Positions 18,256 through 26,911 of a stretch of 64,000 nt of DNA are shown here, in pieces. Below the pieces are notes generated by a model, which was given only the letters and a program-made list of their open reading frames with translations, had not been told where the DNA came from and did no database searches. The translations under genes and the position numbers were made by a program. Origin of the DNA: Streptomyces sp. NRRL B-3428 (GTDB taxonomy: Bacteria; Actinomycetota; Actinomycetes; Streptomycetales; Streptomycetaceae); assembly GCA_000721375.1 (NCBI GenBank), contig JOGW01000019.1:1-64000 (forward strand), in the 5' to 3' direction. Position 1 is the stretch's first letter. Each line of letters starts with the position of its first letter.

Positions 18256-19635
18256 ATGGCGGCTTCGCGCATCGTTATCGAGAACTGTGCCATCGCGACC
18301 GTGGACGCGAACGACACCGAGTACGCCTCGGGTTACATCGTCGTCGCGGACAACAAGATCGAGTCCGTGGGTGCCGGCAAGGCTCCCGAGGGTCTCGAGA
18401 ACGTGGTCCGTCGCATCGACGCCACCGGTCACCTGGTGACCCCGGGTCTGGTCAACACGCACCACCACTTCTACCAGTGGATCACCCGTGGTCTGGCCAC
18501 CGATCACAACCTCTTCAACTGGCTCGTCGCCCTCTACCCGACGTGGGCGCGCATCGACGAGTCGATGGCCCGCACCGCCGCGCAGGGCTCCCTCGCGATG
18601 ATGGCCCGCGGTGGTGTCACCACCGCGATGGACCACCACTACGTCTTCCCGCAGGGCTCCGGCGACCTGTCCGGCGCGATCATCGGCGCCGCCCGCGACA
18701 TGGGCGTGCGGTTCACGCTGGCCCGCGGCTCCATGGACCGCTCCGAGAAGGACGGCGGTCTGCCGCCGGACTTCGCCGTCGAGACCCTCGAAGGTGCGCT
18801 CTCCGCCACCGCCGAGACCGTCAAGAAGCACCACGACGCCTCCTTCGACGCGATGACCCAGGTCGCCGTCGCGCCGTGCTCCCCGTTCTCCGTCTCCACC
18901 GAACTGCTCAAGCAGGGCGCCGAGCTGGCGCGTTCGCTCGGCGTACGGATGCACACGCACGGTTCGGAGACCGTCGAGGAGGAGCAGTTCTGCAAGGAAC
19001 TGTTCGGCATGGGCCCGACCGACTACTTCGAGTCCACCGGCTGGCTCGGCGAGGACGTGTGGATGGCGCACTGCGTCCACATGAACGACTCGGACATCGC
19101 CGCCTTCGCCCGTACGAAGACCGGTGTCGCGCACTGCCCGTCCTCCAACGCCCGCCTCGCGGCCGGTATCGCCCGCGTCCCGGACATGCTGAAGGCCGGC
19201 GTCCCGGTCGGTCTCGGTGTGGACGGCACCGCCTCCAACGAGTCCGGTGAACTGCACACCGAGCTGCGCAACGCGCTGCTCATCAACCGCCTCAACACCC
19301 AGCACCGCGAGGCCGCCCTGAACGCCCGCCAGGCCCTGCGCCTCGGTACCTTCGGTGGCGCCCAGGTGCTCGGCCGCGCCGACAACATCGGTTCCCTTGA
19401 AGCCGGCAAGCTCGCCGACTTCGTGCTCTGGAAGATGGACACGCTCGCCCACTCCTCCATCGCCGACCCGGTCACGGCCCTGATCTTCGGTGCCGCCGCC
19501 CCCGTCTCCGCCTCCTTCGTCAACGGCAAGCAGATCGTCGAGAACAACCGACTGCTCTTCGCCGACGAGGAAGCGATCGCCCGCGACACCCGCGCCGAGG
19601 CCCAGCGCCTGGCCCGGATCGCCGCCGGCGCCTGA
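18256..19635 (+). CDS. 8-oxoguanine / guanine deaminase (amidohydrolase superfamily)
   Basis: 459 residues from ATG 18256, with GAGG seven bases upstream. An ATZ/TRZ-type metallo-aminohydrolase. Metal ligands are visible: H-x-H in GLVNTHHHFYQWITRG (about 69-71), the later HTHGSET, HCVHMNDSD and the Asp in GLGVDGTASNESGE. Closest by pattern to 8-oxoguanine deaminases (product urate), with guanine deaminase the main alternative. Both would feed purines into the urate operon immediately upstream. A small palindrome CAACGC-N6-GCGTTG lies about 90 bp before the start. The enzyme is separated from uox by its own 257-bp leader, so it probably has its own promoter. Confidence 0.88.
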   Translation: MAASRIVIENCAIATVDANDTEYASGYIVVADNKIESVGAGKAPEGLENVVRRIDATGHLVTPGLVNTHHHFYQWITRGLATDHNLFNWLVALYPTWARIDESMARTAAQGSLAMMARGGVTTAMDHHYVFPQGSGDLSGAIIGAARDMGVRFTLARGSMDRSEKDGGLPPDFAVETLEGALSATAETVKKHHDASFDAMTQVAVAPCSPFSVSTELLKQGAELARSLGVRMHTHGSETVEEEQFCKELFGMGPTDYFESTGWLGEDVWMAHCVHMNDSDIAAFARTKTGVAHCPSSNARLAAGIARVPDMLKAGVPVGLGVDGTASNESGELHTELRNALLINRLNTQHREAALNARQALRLGTFGGAQVLGRADNIGSLEAGKLADFVLWKMDTLAHSSIADPVTALIFGAAAPVSASFVNGKQIVENNRLLFADEEAIARDTRAEAQRLARIAAGA

Positions 19636-19677
19636 GCTCCCAGAGCTCACTGAGCCGCACGGCTCTCAAGGAGTCCG

Positions 19678-19775
19678 GTCGAGGGGGACGGCCCTCGACT
19701 GGTCGCCGTGGACCCGAGCGGGGTCCATGGCAGCCGAGACCGGTGGGTGGGCGCGCCCATGCGCGCACACCCACC
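19678..19775. terminator. Cluster of three hairpins in the 327-bp gap before the permease
   Basis: GTCGAGGG/CCCTCGAC (19678-19699), TGGACCC/GGGTCCA (19709-19727) and a 15-bp arm pair starting GGTGGGTG (19742-19775, 14/15 paired). The last is a convincing terminator of the deaminase gene. From 19776 to 19963 I see only the permease leader with its GGAGG site. Confidence 0.65.
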
Positions 19776-19963
19776 GGATCGGTGACCGTCCACCACACCG
19801 CGCGACCGCTACTCGCGACCCTCATAACTCAACACAGGCACCACCAGCACCGCCCGTCGCGTGAAGTCCTCCCGCCTCACGCGCTGAACGTTTGCACACC
19901 ATCTGTACGACCTCCAAGACACCCGCGTCGCTGGCGACGCGTTAACCGACCGGAGGAACCGCC

Positions 19964-21421
19964 GTGGCAGCAACGCCCAGGGTTCGCAAAGCAGTCGCCG
20001 TGCCAGAGGACGAGAGCGTCCGCGACCAGATGCCCGAAAAGCACCCGGTTGACGAGAAGCTCCCGCCTCTCAAAATGATGACCAGCGGTCTACAACACGT
20101 AGCCGCCATGTACGCGGGTGTGGTCGCCCCGCCGCTCATCGTCGGAGCGGCCATCGGGCTCTCCGCCAAGGAGCTCACCTTCCTGACCGGGGCCAGCCTC
20201 TTCACGGCCGGCCTCGCCACCTTGCTGCAGACACTCGGCATCTGGAACATCGGTGCCCGTCTGCCCTTCGTCAACGGCGTCACCTTCGCCGGCGTCGCGC
20301 CGATGGTGGCGATCGTCAACCAGACCGAGGACAAGAACGACGCGCTGCCGATCATCTTCGGCGCGATCATCGTCGCGGGCCTGCTCGGCTTCATAGCCGC
20401 CCCGTTCTTCTCCAAGCTGGTCCGTTTCTTCCCGCCCGTCGTCACCGGCACCGTGATCACCCTGATCGGTGTCTCGCTGATGCCCGTGGCGTTCGGCTGG
20501 GCGCAGGGGCCCAACCCGGTTGCCGAGGACTACGGTTCGACCAAGTACCTCGCTCTCGCCGGTATCTCGCTGGTGATCGTCCTGCTCATCCGCCGCTTCA
20601 CCCGTGGCTTCGTCAAGCAGATCGCCGTCCTGCTCGGTCTGGTCGTCGGCACGATCGTGGCGATCCCCTTCGGCGTCACCGACTTCAGTGCCCTCGGTGA
20701 GGCGGACATCATCGGCTTCCCGACACCGTTCCACTTCGGCGCCCCGCAGTTTGCCGCAGCGGCCATCGTGTCGATGATCGTCGTGATGGTCGTGTCGATG
20801 ACCGAGTCGACCGCCGACATGCTGGCCCTCGGCCAGATCGTGGACCGTCCTGCCGACGAGAAGACGATCGCCGCCGGACTGCGCGCCGACACCCTCGGCT
20901 CGGCGCTCTCGCCGCTCTTCAACGGCTTCATGGCCAGCGCCTTCGCGCAGAACATCGGCCTGGTCGCGATGACCAAGATCCGCTCGCGGTTCGTGGTCGC
21001 GACGGGTGGTGGCTTCCTGATCCTGATGGGCCTGTGTCCGATCGCCGCCTCGCTGATCGCGACCGTGCCCCGTCCGGTGCTCGGCGGTGCGGGCATCGTC
21101 CTGTTCGGTTCGGTCGCCGCCTCCGGTATCCAGACCCTCGCCAAGGCCGGCCTGGAGAAGGACAACAACGTCCTGATCGTGGCCGTCTCGCTGGCCGTCG
21201 GACTGATCCCGATCGCGGCGCCGGAGTTCTACCACGCGTTCCCCGAGACCGCGATGATCATCCTGGACTCGGGTATCTCCACCGGCTGTGTCGCGGCCGT
21301 CGTACTCAACCTCGTCTTCAACCACATCGGCACGAGCCGGCGGGACGACGACGATGTGGCCCACGCGATGGAACCGGGGGAGACGCTCTCCGAGACACGG
21401 GCTCCGGCCTCGGCTCACTGA
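19964..21421 (+). CDS. NCS2 family purine permease (xanthine/urate type)
   Basis: 485 residues from GTG 19964, preceded by GGAGG. An integral membrane proton symporter with about 14 hydrophobic segments between residues 45 and 465. The NCS2 signature is seen as MTESTADMLALGQIVDRP with the key Glu, and SAFAQNIGLVAMTKIRSR (Q-N-x-G-x4-T-x3-SR) in the region that defines purine specificity in xanthine/urate carriers. The first 40 residues and the acidic C-terminus (RRDDDDVAHAMEPGE) are cytoplasmic tails. Position next to the deaminase and urate operon supports uptake of oxidised purines. Ends at a long hairpin. Confidence 0.93.
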   Translation: MAATPRVRKAVAVPEDESVRDQMPEKHPVDEKLPPLKMMTSGLQHVAAMYAGVVAPPLIVGAAIGLSAKELTFLTGASLFTAGLATLLQTLGIWNIGARLPFVNGVTFAGVAPMVAIVNQTEDKNDALPIIFGAIIVAGLLGFIAAPFFSKLVRFFPPVVTGTVITLIGVSLMPVAFGWAQGPNPVAEDYGSTKYLALAGISLVIVLLIRRFTRGFVKQIAVLLGLVVGTIVAIPFGVTDFSALGEADIIGFPTPFHFGAPQFAAAAIVSMIVVMVVSMTESTADMLALGQIVDRPADEKTIAAGLRADTLGSALSPLFNGFMASAFAQNIGLVAMTKIRSRFVVATGGGFLILMGLCPIAASLIATVPRPVLGGAGIVLFGSVAASGIQTLAKAGLEKDNNVLIVAVSLAVGLIPIAAPEFYHAFPETAMIILDSGISTGCVAAVVLNLVFNHIGTSRRDDDDVAHAMEPGETLSETRAPASAH

Positions 21422-21437
21422 GAGGCCTTCGCGCAAT

Positions 21438-21484
21438 GACCTTGGCGGGCCGGGCACTTCTCAAGTGCCCGGCCCGCCAAGGTC
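21438..21484. terminator. Strong bidirectional hairpin between permease and alpha-glucosidase
   Basis: A perfect stem of about 22 bp (left arm beginning CCTTGGCGGGCC, right arm ending GGCCCGCCAAGG) around a three-base loop. It lies between converging genes and can stop both transcripts. Confidence 0.9.
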
Positions 21485-21502
21485 GTTGAGGTCCTGGACG
21501 CC

Positions 21503-23134
21503 TTACGACAGCCACACCGACGTGTCCGACGGCAGCAGACCGTCCGTGAGCGGGCCGCTGGTGAGCAGGATCCGGTCGTGCTCAGGAAGCGCCACCGGTA
21601 CGTCGGAGAAGTTGACCAGACAGGTCAGTGCGGAACCGCGCCGGAACGCCAGAACTCCCTTGCCCGCAGGCAGCCACGCGAACTCGCCCTGAGACAGGGC
21701 GACTTGCTCCCTGCGTACGGTCAGTGCCTTGCGGTAGAAGCCGAGCATGGACTCCGGATCGGTGTGCTGCTTCCGCACGCTCATCGCCGCCCACTCGGCC
21801 GGCTGCGGCAGCCACGACAACGCGTCCGGGCTCCCGTCCCCCCACGGCAGCGGAACCCGGCAGCCGTCCCTGCCCAGATCCTCGCCGCCGCTCTGTGCGT
21901 ACGTCGGGTCCTCGCGCAGCTCGACGGGGATGTCCTCGACCTCCCAGAGGCCGAGTTCGTCGCCCTGGTACACGTAGACGCAACCAGGTAGCGCCATCGT
22001 GAGCAGGGCCGCCGCCCTGGCCCGGCGCGTGCCGAGCTCCAGGTCGACGGGCGCGCCGTGCACCCGGCGGCCGTCGAGGGCGTACGAGGTGTCGGTCCGG
22101 CCGTAGCGTGTGACGTGCCGGGTCGTGTCGTGGTTGGAGAGCACCCAGGTGGCCGTGGCGCCGACCGGGGCGTGCTCGGCCAGGGTCGAGTCGATCACCT
22201 TGCGCAGAGCCTGCTCGTCCCAAGGGCTCTGCAGGAACGGGAAGTTGAAGGCCGTGTGCAGTTCGTCGGGGCGCAGATAGCGGGCGAAGCGCACCGGATC
22301 GGCCGTCCAGACCTCGCCGACGAAGATCGCTTCATGGTCGTACGAGTCGAGCACCGCGCGCCACTCGCGGTAGATCTCGTGCACTCCGTCCTGGTCCGCC
22401 CAGGGGGAGGGGGTGCCTCCGACGTGGTCCGGAAGCGCTCGGTCCTTGACGAGGCAGTCCGCGACGTCGATACGGAAGCCGTCCACGCCACGGTCGAGCC
22501 AGAACCGCAGGGTGGCCTCGAACTCGGCGCGTACCGCGGGGTGGTCCCAGTTGAAATCGGGCTGCTCGGGAGCGAAGCGGTGGAAATACCACTCACCGAG
22601 GGTCCCGTCCGGCTCGGTCACCCGACGCCAGCCGGGGCCGCCGAAGGCCGACGTCCAGTTGTTGGGCGGTAGTTCGCCGTCCTCACCGCGGCCGGGACGG
22701 AACCAGAAGAGCTCGCGCTCCGGCGAACCCGGGCCGGCCGCGACGGCCGCCTCGAACAGGGCGTGCTGGTCGGAGCAGTGATTGGGGACGATGTCGATGA
22801 TGACGCGAATGCCCAGGTCATGGGCCTCGCCGATGAGCGCCTCGGCCTCCGCGAGCGTGCCGAAGAGCGGGTCGATGTCGCGGTAGTCGGCCACGTCGTA
22901 GCCGCCGTCCGCCATGGGGGACGGATACCAAGGGCTGATCCATACCGCGTCCACGCCGAGCTCGCTCAGATGGGAGAGGCGGGCCCGGATGCCGGCGATG
23001 TCGCCGATCCCGTCCCCGTTCCCGTCTGCGTAACTGCGTGGATAGATCTGGTAGATGGCGGCACTGCGCCACCAGGGGGCAGAAGGTTCGGTATGGGGCT
23101 CGATGGGCGTTATGGACGCCTCGGAGTTGACCAT
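21503..23134 (-). CDS. Alpha-glucosidase (glycoside hydrolase family 13)
   Basis: 543 residues from ATG 23134. Cytosolic hydrolysis of alpha-glucosides such as maltose, sucrose or trehalulose. GH13 landmarks: WWRSAAIYQIYPRSYADGNGDGIGD, VDAVWISPWYPSPMADGGYDV, VIIDIVPNHCSDQH, nucleophile Asp in GVDGFRIDVAD, acid/base Glu in AIFVGEVW, and transition-state Asp in LSNHDTTRH. The NGDGIGD calcium-like motif suits oligo-1,6-glucosidase/alpha-glucosidase subgroups. The promoter has TTGACG at 23165-23170 and TAGATT at 23141-23146, 18 bp apart, placing the start of transcription at the ATG. The mRNA should be leaderless, which explains the missing ribosome site. Divergent from the regulator. Confidence 0.93.
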   Translation of the reverse strand: MVNSEASITPIEPHTEPSAPWWRSAAIYQIYPRSYADGNGDGIGDIAGIRARLSHLSELGVDAVWISPWYPSPMADGGYDVADYRDIDPLFGTLAEAEALIGEAHDLGIRVIIDIVPNHCSDQHALFEAAVAAGPGSPERELFWFRPGRGEDGELPPNNWTSAFGGPGWRRVTEPDGTLGEWYFHRFAPEQPDFNWDHPAVRAEFEATLRFWLDRGVDGFRIDVADCLVKDRALPDHVGGTPSPWADQDGVHEIYREWRAVLDSYDHEAIFVGEVWTADPVRFARYLRPDELHTAFNFPFLQSPWDEQALRKVIDSTLAEHAPVGATATWVLSNHDTTRHVTRYGRTDTSYALDGRRVHGAPVDLELGTRRARAAALLTMALPGCVYVYQGDELGLWEVEDIPVELREDPTYAQSGGEDLGRDGCRVPLPWGDGSPDALSWLPQPAEWAAMSVRKQHTDPESMLGFYRKALTVRREQVALSQGEFAWLPAGKGVLAFRRGSALTCLVNFSDVPVALPEHDRILLTSGPLTDGLLPSDTSVWLS

Positions 23135-23180
23135 GCAGTGAATCTAGGGAGGCCGGTTTCCGGACGTCAATGCCCCGGGG

Positions 23181-23214
23181 GATCGTTTTGATCGTAAGCG
23201 ATCGATACGCTTAC
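23181..23214. promoter_or_regulatory. Operator region between glucosidase and DeoR/LacI regulator
   Basis: GATCGTTTTGATCG (23181-23194) abuts a palindrome GTAAGCG-N7-CGCTTAC (23194-23214). The first element lies just upstream of the glucosidase -35, and the whole is 35-68 bp before the regulator ATG. GATCGTTTTGAT recurs before the ABC operon at 24402. Likely the autoregulatory site. Confidence 0.7.
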
Positions 23215-23248
23215 GTAGTCCTGCCCGGCCGCAACCCAGGGGGAACCA

Positions 23249-24355
23249 ATGCGACTCCATGTTGACCAGCGCCATGACCGCGTACTCGAACTCGTCCGTG
23301 AACGCGGCAGTCTGCGCGTGGCCGAACTCGCCAAGGAGCTCGGCGTCTCGCCGGTGACGCTGCGCCGCGATGTGGAGACGCTGGCCGCACAGGGGCGGCT
23401 GCAGCGGATGCACGGCGCGGTGGTGTGGCCCGGTGGTGTCGAGCATCCGGTGCCCCACTCCTCGGCGCCCGACGCGGAAGGCCTGGTCATCGGCCTGGTC
23501 GTGCCGACGAACAACTACTACTACCCGGAAGTGATCCGCGGGGTGCGCGAGGTGGTCGACGCCCATGGCGCCCGGGTCACCATCGGGATCACCAACTATC
23601 TGCCGGGCGAGGACGTCGAACAGGCCAAGCGGCTGATCGCCTCGGGCGTCGACGGTCTGCTGCTCACCCCGAACTGGGACGAGGGCGCGCCGAAAGGCGC
23701 CGAGGGCGGCTGGGTGGCCGAGTTCGACGTGCCCACCGTTCTCATGGAGCGCTGGGCGCCGCACGGCCACCCGGCCGCCGCGCTCGACCGGGTCCGCTCC
23801 GATCACGGCCACGGCGCCGCCGAGGCCGTACGCCATCTCGCCTCGCTCGGCCATCGCAAGGTCGGTCTGGTGCTCCAACCCTCGCCCACCGCACGGCACT
23901 TGAGGTTCGGGCACGCGGCCGCCGTGGAGGCGCTCGGCCTGGAGCGGGTGCCGGATCTGCCCGTCGAGGACGACGCTCACGGCGACCCGGTGAACCATTT
24001 CGACCGGGCCTTCGGCTACATCTGCGATCTCGTCGACGACCACGGGGTCACGGCCGTGATCATCCACAGCGACTCCGACGCCCTGACGCTGATCCCGCGG
24101 CTGCAGGCGCGGGGTGTCCGGGTTCCTGAGGACCTGGCCGTGGTCGCGTACGACGACGAGGTCGCGGGGCTTGCGGACCAGCCCCTGACGGCCGCCGCGC
24201 CGGCCAAGCGCGAGGTGGGCGCGCAGGCGGCCGAGTTGCTGATCGCGCGGCTCACCGCGGATCCCGAGGCGGCGTCCACGCCCCGTCAACACATCGATCT
24301 GCTGCCGGAGTTGCGGGTGCGGACCTCGTGCGGCTCGGTGCTCGACCGGCCGTAA
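23249..24355 (+). CDS. DeoR-type HTH / LacI-type sensor hybrid transcriptional regulator
   Basis: 368 residues from ATG 23249, after GGGGGAACCA. Residues 5-56 are a DeoR winged helix: RHDRVLELVRERGSLRVAELAKELGVSPVTLRRDVETLAAQGRLQRMHGAVV. From about 78 on it is a LacI/periplasmic-binding-like sensor (GLVIGLVVPTNNYYYPEVIRGVREVVDAHG, VDGLLLTPNWDEG, DHGHGAAEAVRHLASLGHRKVGLVL, VAYDDEVAGL). This domain swap is known in actinomycetes. The gene sits between the glucosidase (divergent) and the sugar ABC operon (same strand), and both flanks carry the GATCGTTTTGAT element. Likely represses both until a sugar binds. Confidence 0.93.
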   Translation: MRLHVDQRHDRVLELVRERGSLRVAELAKELGVSPVTLRRDVETLAAQGRLQRMHGAVVWPGGVEHPVPHSSAPDAEGLVIGLVVPTNNYYYPEVIRGVREVVDAHGARVTIGITNYLPGEDVEQAKRLIASGVDGLLLTPNWDEGAPKGAEGGWVAEFDVPTVLMERWAPHGHPAAALDRVRSDHGHGAAEAVRHLASLGHRKVGLVLQPSPTARHLRFGHAAAVEALGLERVPDLPVEDDAHGDPVNHFDRAFGYICDLVDDHGVTAVIIHSDSDALTLIPRLQARGVRVPEDLAVVAYDDEVAGLADQPLTAAAPAKREVGAQAAELLIARLTADPEAASTPRQHIDLLPELRVRTSCGSVLDRP

Positions 24356-24401
24356 AAGGGATGGAAGGGGTGAACGAGGGCACTCAGACGCTCAACTCGC
24401 C

Positions 24402-24512
24402 GATCGTTTTGATTGAGTTGGTCATTCGCTCTTGACGGTGATCGGTCTGGGCCAAATGATGACTCCCGTTCACCTCTTCTTCCGCAGCTGCGGCACGGCA
24501 GTTGAACTGCCG
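24402..24512 (+). promoter_or_regulatory. Promoter and leader of the sugar ABC operon
   Basis: GATCGTTTTGAT (24402-24413) is followed by a -35 TTGACG (24432-24437) and AATGAT 17 bases later. In the leader, a perfect palindrome CGGCAGTT-G-AACTGCCG lies at 24496-24512, 28 bp before the ATG, and may be a second operator or an mRNA hairpin. Confidence 0.65.
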
Positions 24513-24540
24513 CAGTTCGAGGTCCCGTAGGAGCCGTGCA

Positions 24541-25854
24541 ATGTCGCGCACTTCCCGTACGTCCCGTATCGCACTCACCGCTTCGATCGCTTCTCTGGCT
24601 CTCTTCGCCACCGCTTGCGGTGGTGGCGAAGACGACAAGGGCTCCGGGAAGGCCGGTGCCGACGGCAAGCCGGTCACGATCACCTACTGGTCGGCGACCG
24701 GCGGTGCCGAAGAGGCCGCCGCCGCGTTCAACAAGACGCACAAGAACATCAAGGTCGACTTCTCGCTGGTGCCCTCCGGCCCCGACGGCGTCAAGAAGCT
24801 CACCAACGCCGTCAAGGCGGGCAACGCCCCCGACGTGGCCACCCTCGACTACTCGGGCCTTCCGGAGTTCGCCATCGGCGGCAACCTGGAGGACCTGAGC
24901 TCGGTCTCCGGCGACTTCGTCAAGGAGAAGTTCCCGGAGAACATCAACTCCCTGGTGAACCTGGGCGGCAAGACCTGGGCCGTGCCCTTCGACGTCACCC
25001 CGATCGAGCTCTACTACCGCAAGGACATCTTCAAGAAGGCCGGTGTCGAGGTCCCCAAGACGTGGGACGAGTACCGCACGGCCGCCGAGAAGATCAACAA
25101 GATGGACAAGAGCATCAAGATCACCAACTTCGGGGGCAACGACCCGGCGCTGGTCGCGGGTCTCGCCTGGCAGGCCGGTGCCAAGTGGTACAGCACCGAG
25201 GGTGACGCCTGGAAGATCGACATGCAGGACGCCGCCTCCAAGAAGGTCGCCACGTACTGGAACGACCTCCTGAAGGACGACCTCGCCTCCAAGACCCCGC
25301 TGTGGAGCGAGGGCGAGGCCAAGGAGCGCGCCACCGGCAAGGCGGCCACGATCATCGGCGCCTCCTGGAGCGCGGGCGGCTTCAAGACCGGCTACCCGGA
25401 CCTCAAGGGCAAGTGGGGCATCGCCCCGCTGCCGACGTGGGACGGCAAGGCGGCCACCGGCATGTACGGCGGCACCTCGTTCATCGTGCCCAAGGGCAGC
25501 AAGAAGGTCGACGCCGCCGCCGAGTTCATCAAGTGGGTCACCACCGACCCGGCTGCGATGACCGCCCGTCTCTCGGCCCTGAAGACCCCCAGCAGCGCCC
25601 TGCCGGCCAACGACAAGATGCGTGAGGTCGCGGCCAAGGAGTTCGACACCTCGTACTTCGACGGCCAGGACGTGTACGGCATCGCCTCGGCCGCCGCGGA
25701 CTCCATCGTCCCCGGCTGGAGCTGGAGCCCGGCGCACGGCGCCATCAACATGGCGCAGACCGCGGCCGGCGCCGACCACCTGAAGATGCTCGACGAGGGC
25801 CAGAAGGCCGGCGAGAAGGCGATCACGGACCGCGGTCTGAAGCTCGCCAAGTAG
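24541..25854 (+). CDS. ABC transporter extracellular sugar-binding lipoprotein
   Basis: 437 residues from ATG 24541 with AGGAG upstream. A basic start and hydrophobic run (RIALTASIASLALFATAC) end in a lipobox with Cys26, so it is a lipid-anchored family-1 solute-binding protein. Mature regions: VTITYWSATGGAEEAAAAFNKTHKNIKVDFSLV, GNAPDVATLDYSGLPEFA, WAVPFDVTPIELYYRKDIFKKAGVEVPKTWDEY and the C-terminal GASWSAGGF and GMYGGTSFIVPKGSKK. The ligand is probably an oligosaccharide or sugar derivative. First of five genes; two strong hairpins after its stop probably keep its mRNA more abundant than the permease part. No ATPase gene is present, as usual for the shared MsiK system. Confidence 0.95.
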   Translation: MSRTSRTSRIALTASIASLALFATACGGGEDDKGSGKAGADGKPVTITYWSATGGAEEAAAAFNKTHKNIKVDFSLVPSGPDGVKKLTNAVKAGNAPDVATLDYSGLPEFAIGGNLEDLSSVSGDFVKEKFPENINSLVNLGGKTWAVPFDVTPIELYYRKDIFKKAGVEVPKTWDEYRTAAEKINKMDKSIKITNFGGNDPALVAGLAWQAGAKWYSTEGDAWKIDMQDAASKKVATYWNDLLKDDLASKTPLWSEGEAKERATGKAATIIGASWSAGGFKTGYPDLKGKWGIAPLPTWDGKAATGMYGGTSFIVPKGSKKVDAAAEFIKWVTTDPAAMTARLSALKTPSSALPANDKMREVAAKEFDTSYFDGQDVYGIASAAADSIVPGWSWSPAHGAINMAQTAAGADHLKMLDEGQKAGEKAITDRGLKLAK

Positions 25855-25866
25855 GCGAACCGAGCA

Positions 25867-25932
25867 GTCCCCGCGCGACGCCGATGCGCGGGGACGAGGG
25901 CGGGGCCCGGACACCTGAGCCGGGCCCCGCCC
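25867..25932 (+). terminator. Tandem hairpins between binding-protein and permease genes
   Basis: GTCCCCGCGC/GCGCGGGGAC (25867-25895) and a 13-bp perfect stem GGGCGGGGCCCGG/CCGGGCCCCGCCC (25898-25932). No T-run; probable attenuator or mRNA stabiliser setting high binding-protein yield. Confidence 0.75.
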
Positions 25933-25969
25933 ACCCCGAAGCCTGCCGCTCCACCCGAAGGAGTCACCG

Positions 25970-26911
25970 GTGGCCGTCATCACCAAGTCACCCACACCGT
26001 CGTCCCGTTCGACGACACCACGGTCGGCCCGTCGCCGACAGCGGGGCACCGCGGCCCTGTTCATGGTCCCGTTCTTCGTGGTGTTCATCGCCGTCACCAT
26101 CGCGCCGATCTTCTACGCGGCGTGGATGAGCCTGTTCCGCGAGCAGACCTCGGGCCTCGGATTCGGCGGCACCGAGCGGGTGTTCACCGGAATCGAGAAC
26201 TTCACCAAGGCGCTCACGGACGAGAAGTTCCTCGCCTCCTTCGGGAACATCGCGATCTACTGCGTCGTCTACATCCCGCTCATGATCGGCGTGTCCCTGG
26301 GACTCGCGCTGCTCGTCGACTCGGCCCTCGCCCGGGCCAAGCGCTTCTTCCAGATCGCCTTCTACATGCCGCACGCAGTGCCCGGCATGATCGCGGCGAC
26401 CATCTGGCTCTTCCTCTACGCACCCGGCCTCAGCCCGATCCACCAGTTCCTGGACGGCTTCGGCATGAGCTGGAACTTCTTCGGCGAGGACGAAGCGCTG
26501 CTCTCCATGGTCAACATCTCGGCCTGGCAGTGGATCGGCTACAACATGATCATTTTCTACGCGGGTCTGCAGGCCATCCCGACGGAGACGATCGAGGCCG
26601 CACGCGTCGACGGGGCGAGCGCGATGCGCACCGCCCTGAGCATCAAGATCCCGATGATCCGCCCGACCATCATGCTCACCATGCTGTTCACGATCGTCGG
26701 CGCCATCCAACTCTTCGACGCCCCGCAGCTGCTGATGTCCCGGGCCAACTCCCTGGGCGCGGAATGGTCCCCGACCATGTTCATCTACTCCACCGCCTTC
26801 CTGAGTCACGACTACGGCCTCGCCGCAGCGGCCTCCCTGCTGCTCGCCCTCGTCGCCGGCGTGCTCTCCTTCGGCGTCACCAAGCTCGGCAACCGGTGGA
26901 AGGACGCATGA
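25970..26911 (+). CDS. ABC sugar transporter permease (MalF-like)
   Basis: 313 residues from GTG 25970, after GAAGGAG. Six membrane segments; the first is at about 27-50 (ALFMVPFFVVFIAVTIAPIFYAAW). The cytoplasmic EAA loop that contacts the ATPase is visible: IPTETIEAARVDGASAMRTALSIKIPMIRP. The NTSs SLFREQTSGLGFGGTERVFTGIENF and YMPHAVPGMIAATIWLFLY are typical of MalF-type carbohydrate permeases. The stop overlaps the next start (ATGA), so the pair is translated in a fixed ratio. Confidence 0.95.
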   Translation: MAVITKSPTPSSRSTTPRSARRRQRGTAALFMVPFFVVFIAVTIAPIFYAAWMSLFREQTSGLGFGGTERVFTGIENFTKALTDEKFLASFGNIAIYCVVYIPLMIGVSLGLALLVDSALARAKRFFQIAFYMPHAVPGMIAATIWLFLYAPGLSPIHQFLDGFGMSWNFFGEDEALLSMVNISAWQWIGYNMIIFYAGLQAIPTETIEAARVDGASAMRTALSIKIPMIRPTIMLTMLFTIVGAIQLFDAPQLLMSRANSLGAEWSPTMFIYSTAFLSHDYGLAAAASLLLALVAGVLSFGVTKLGNRWKDA

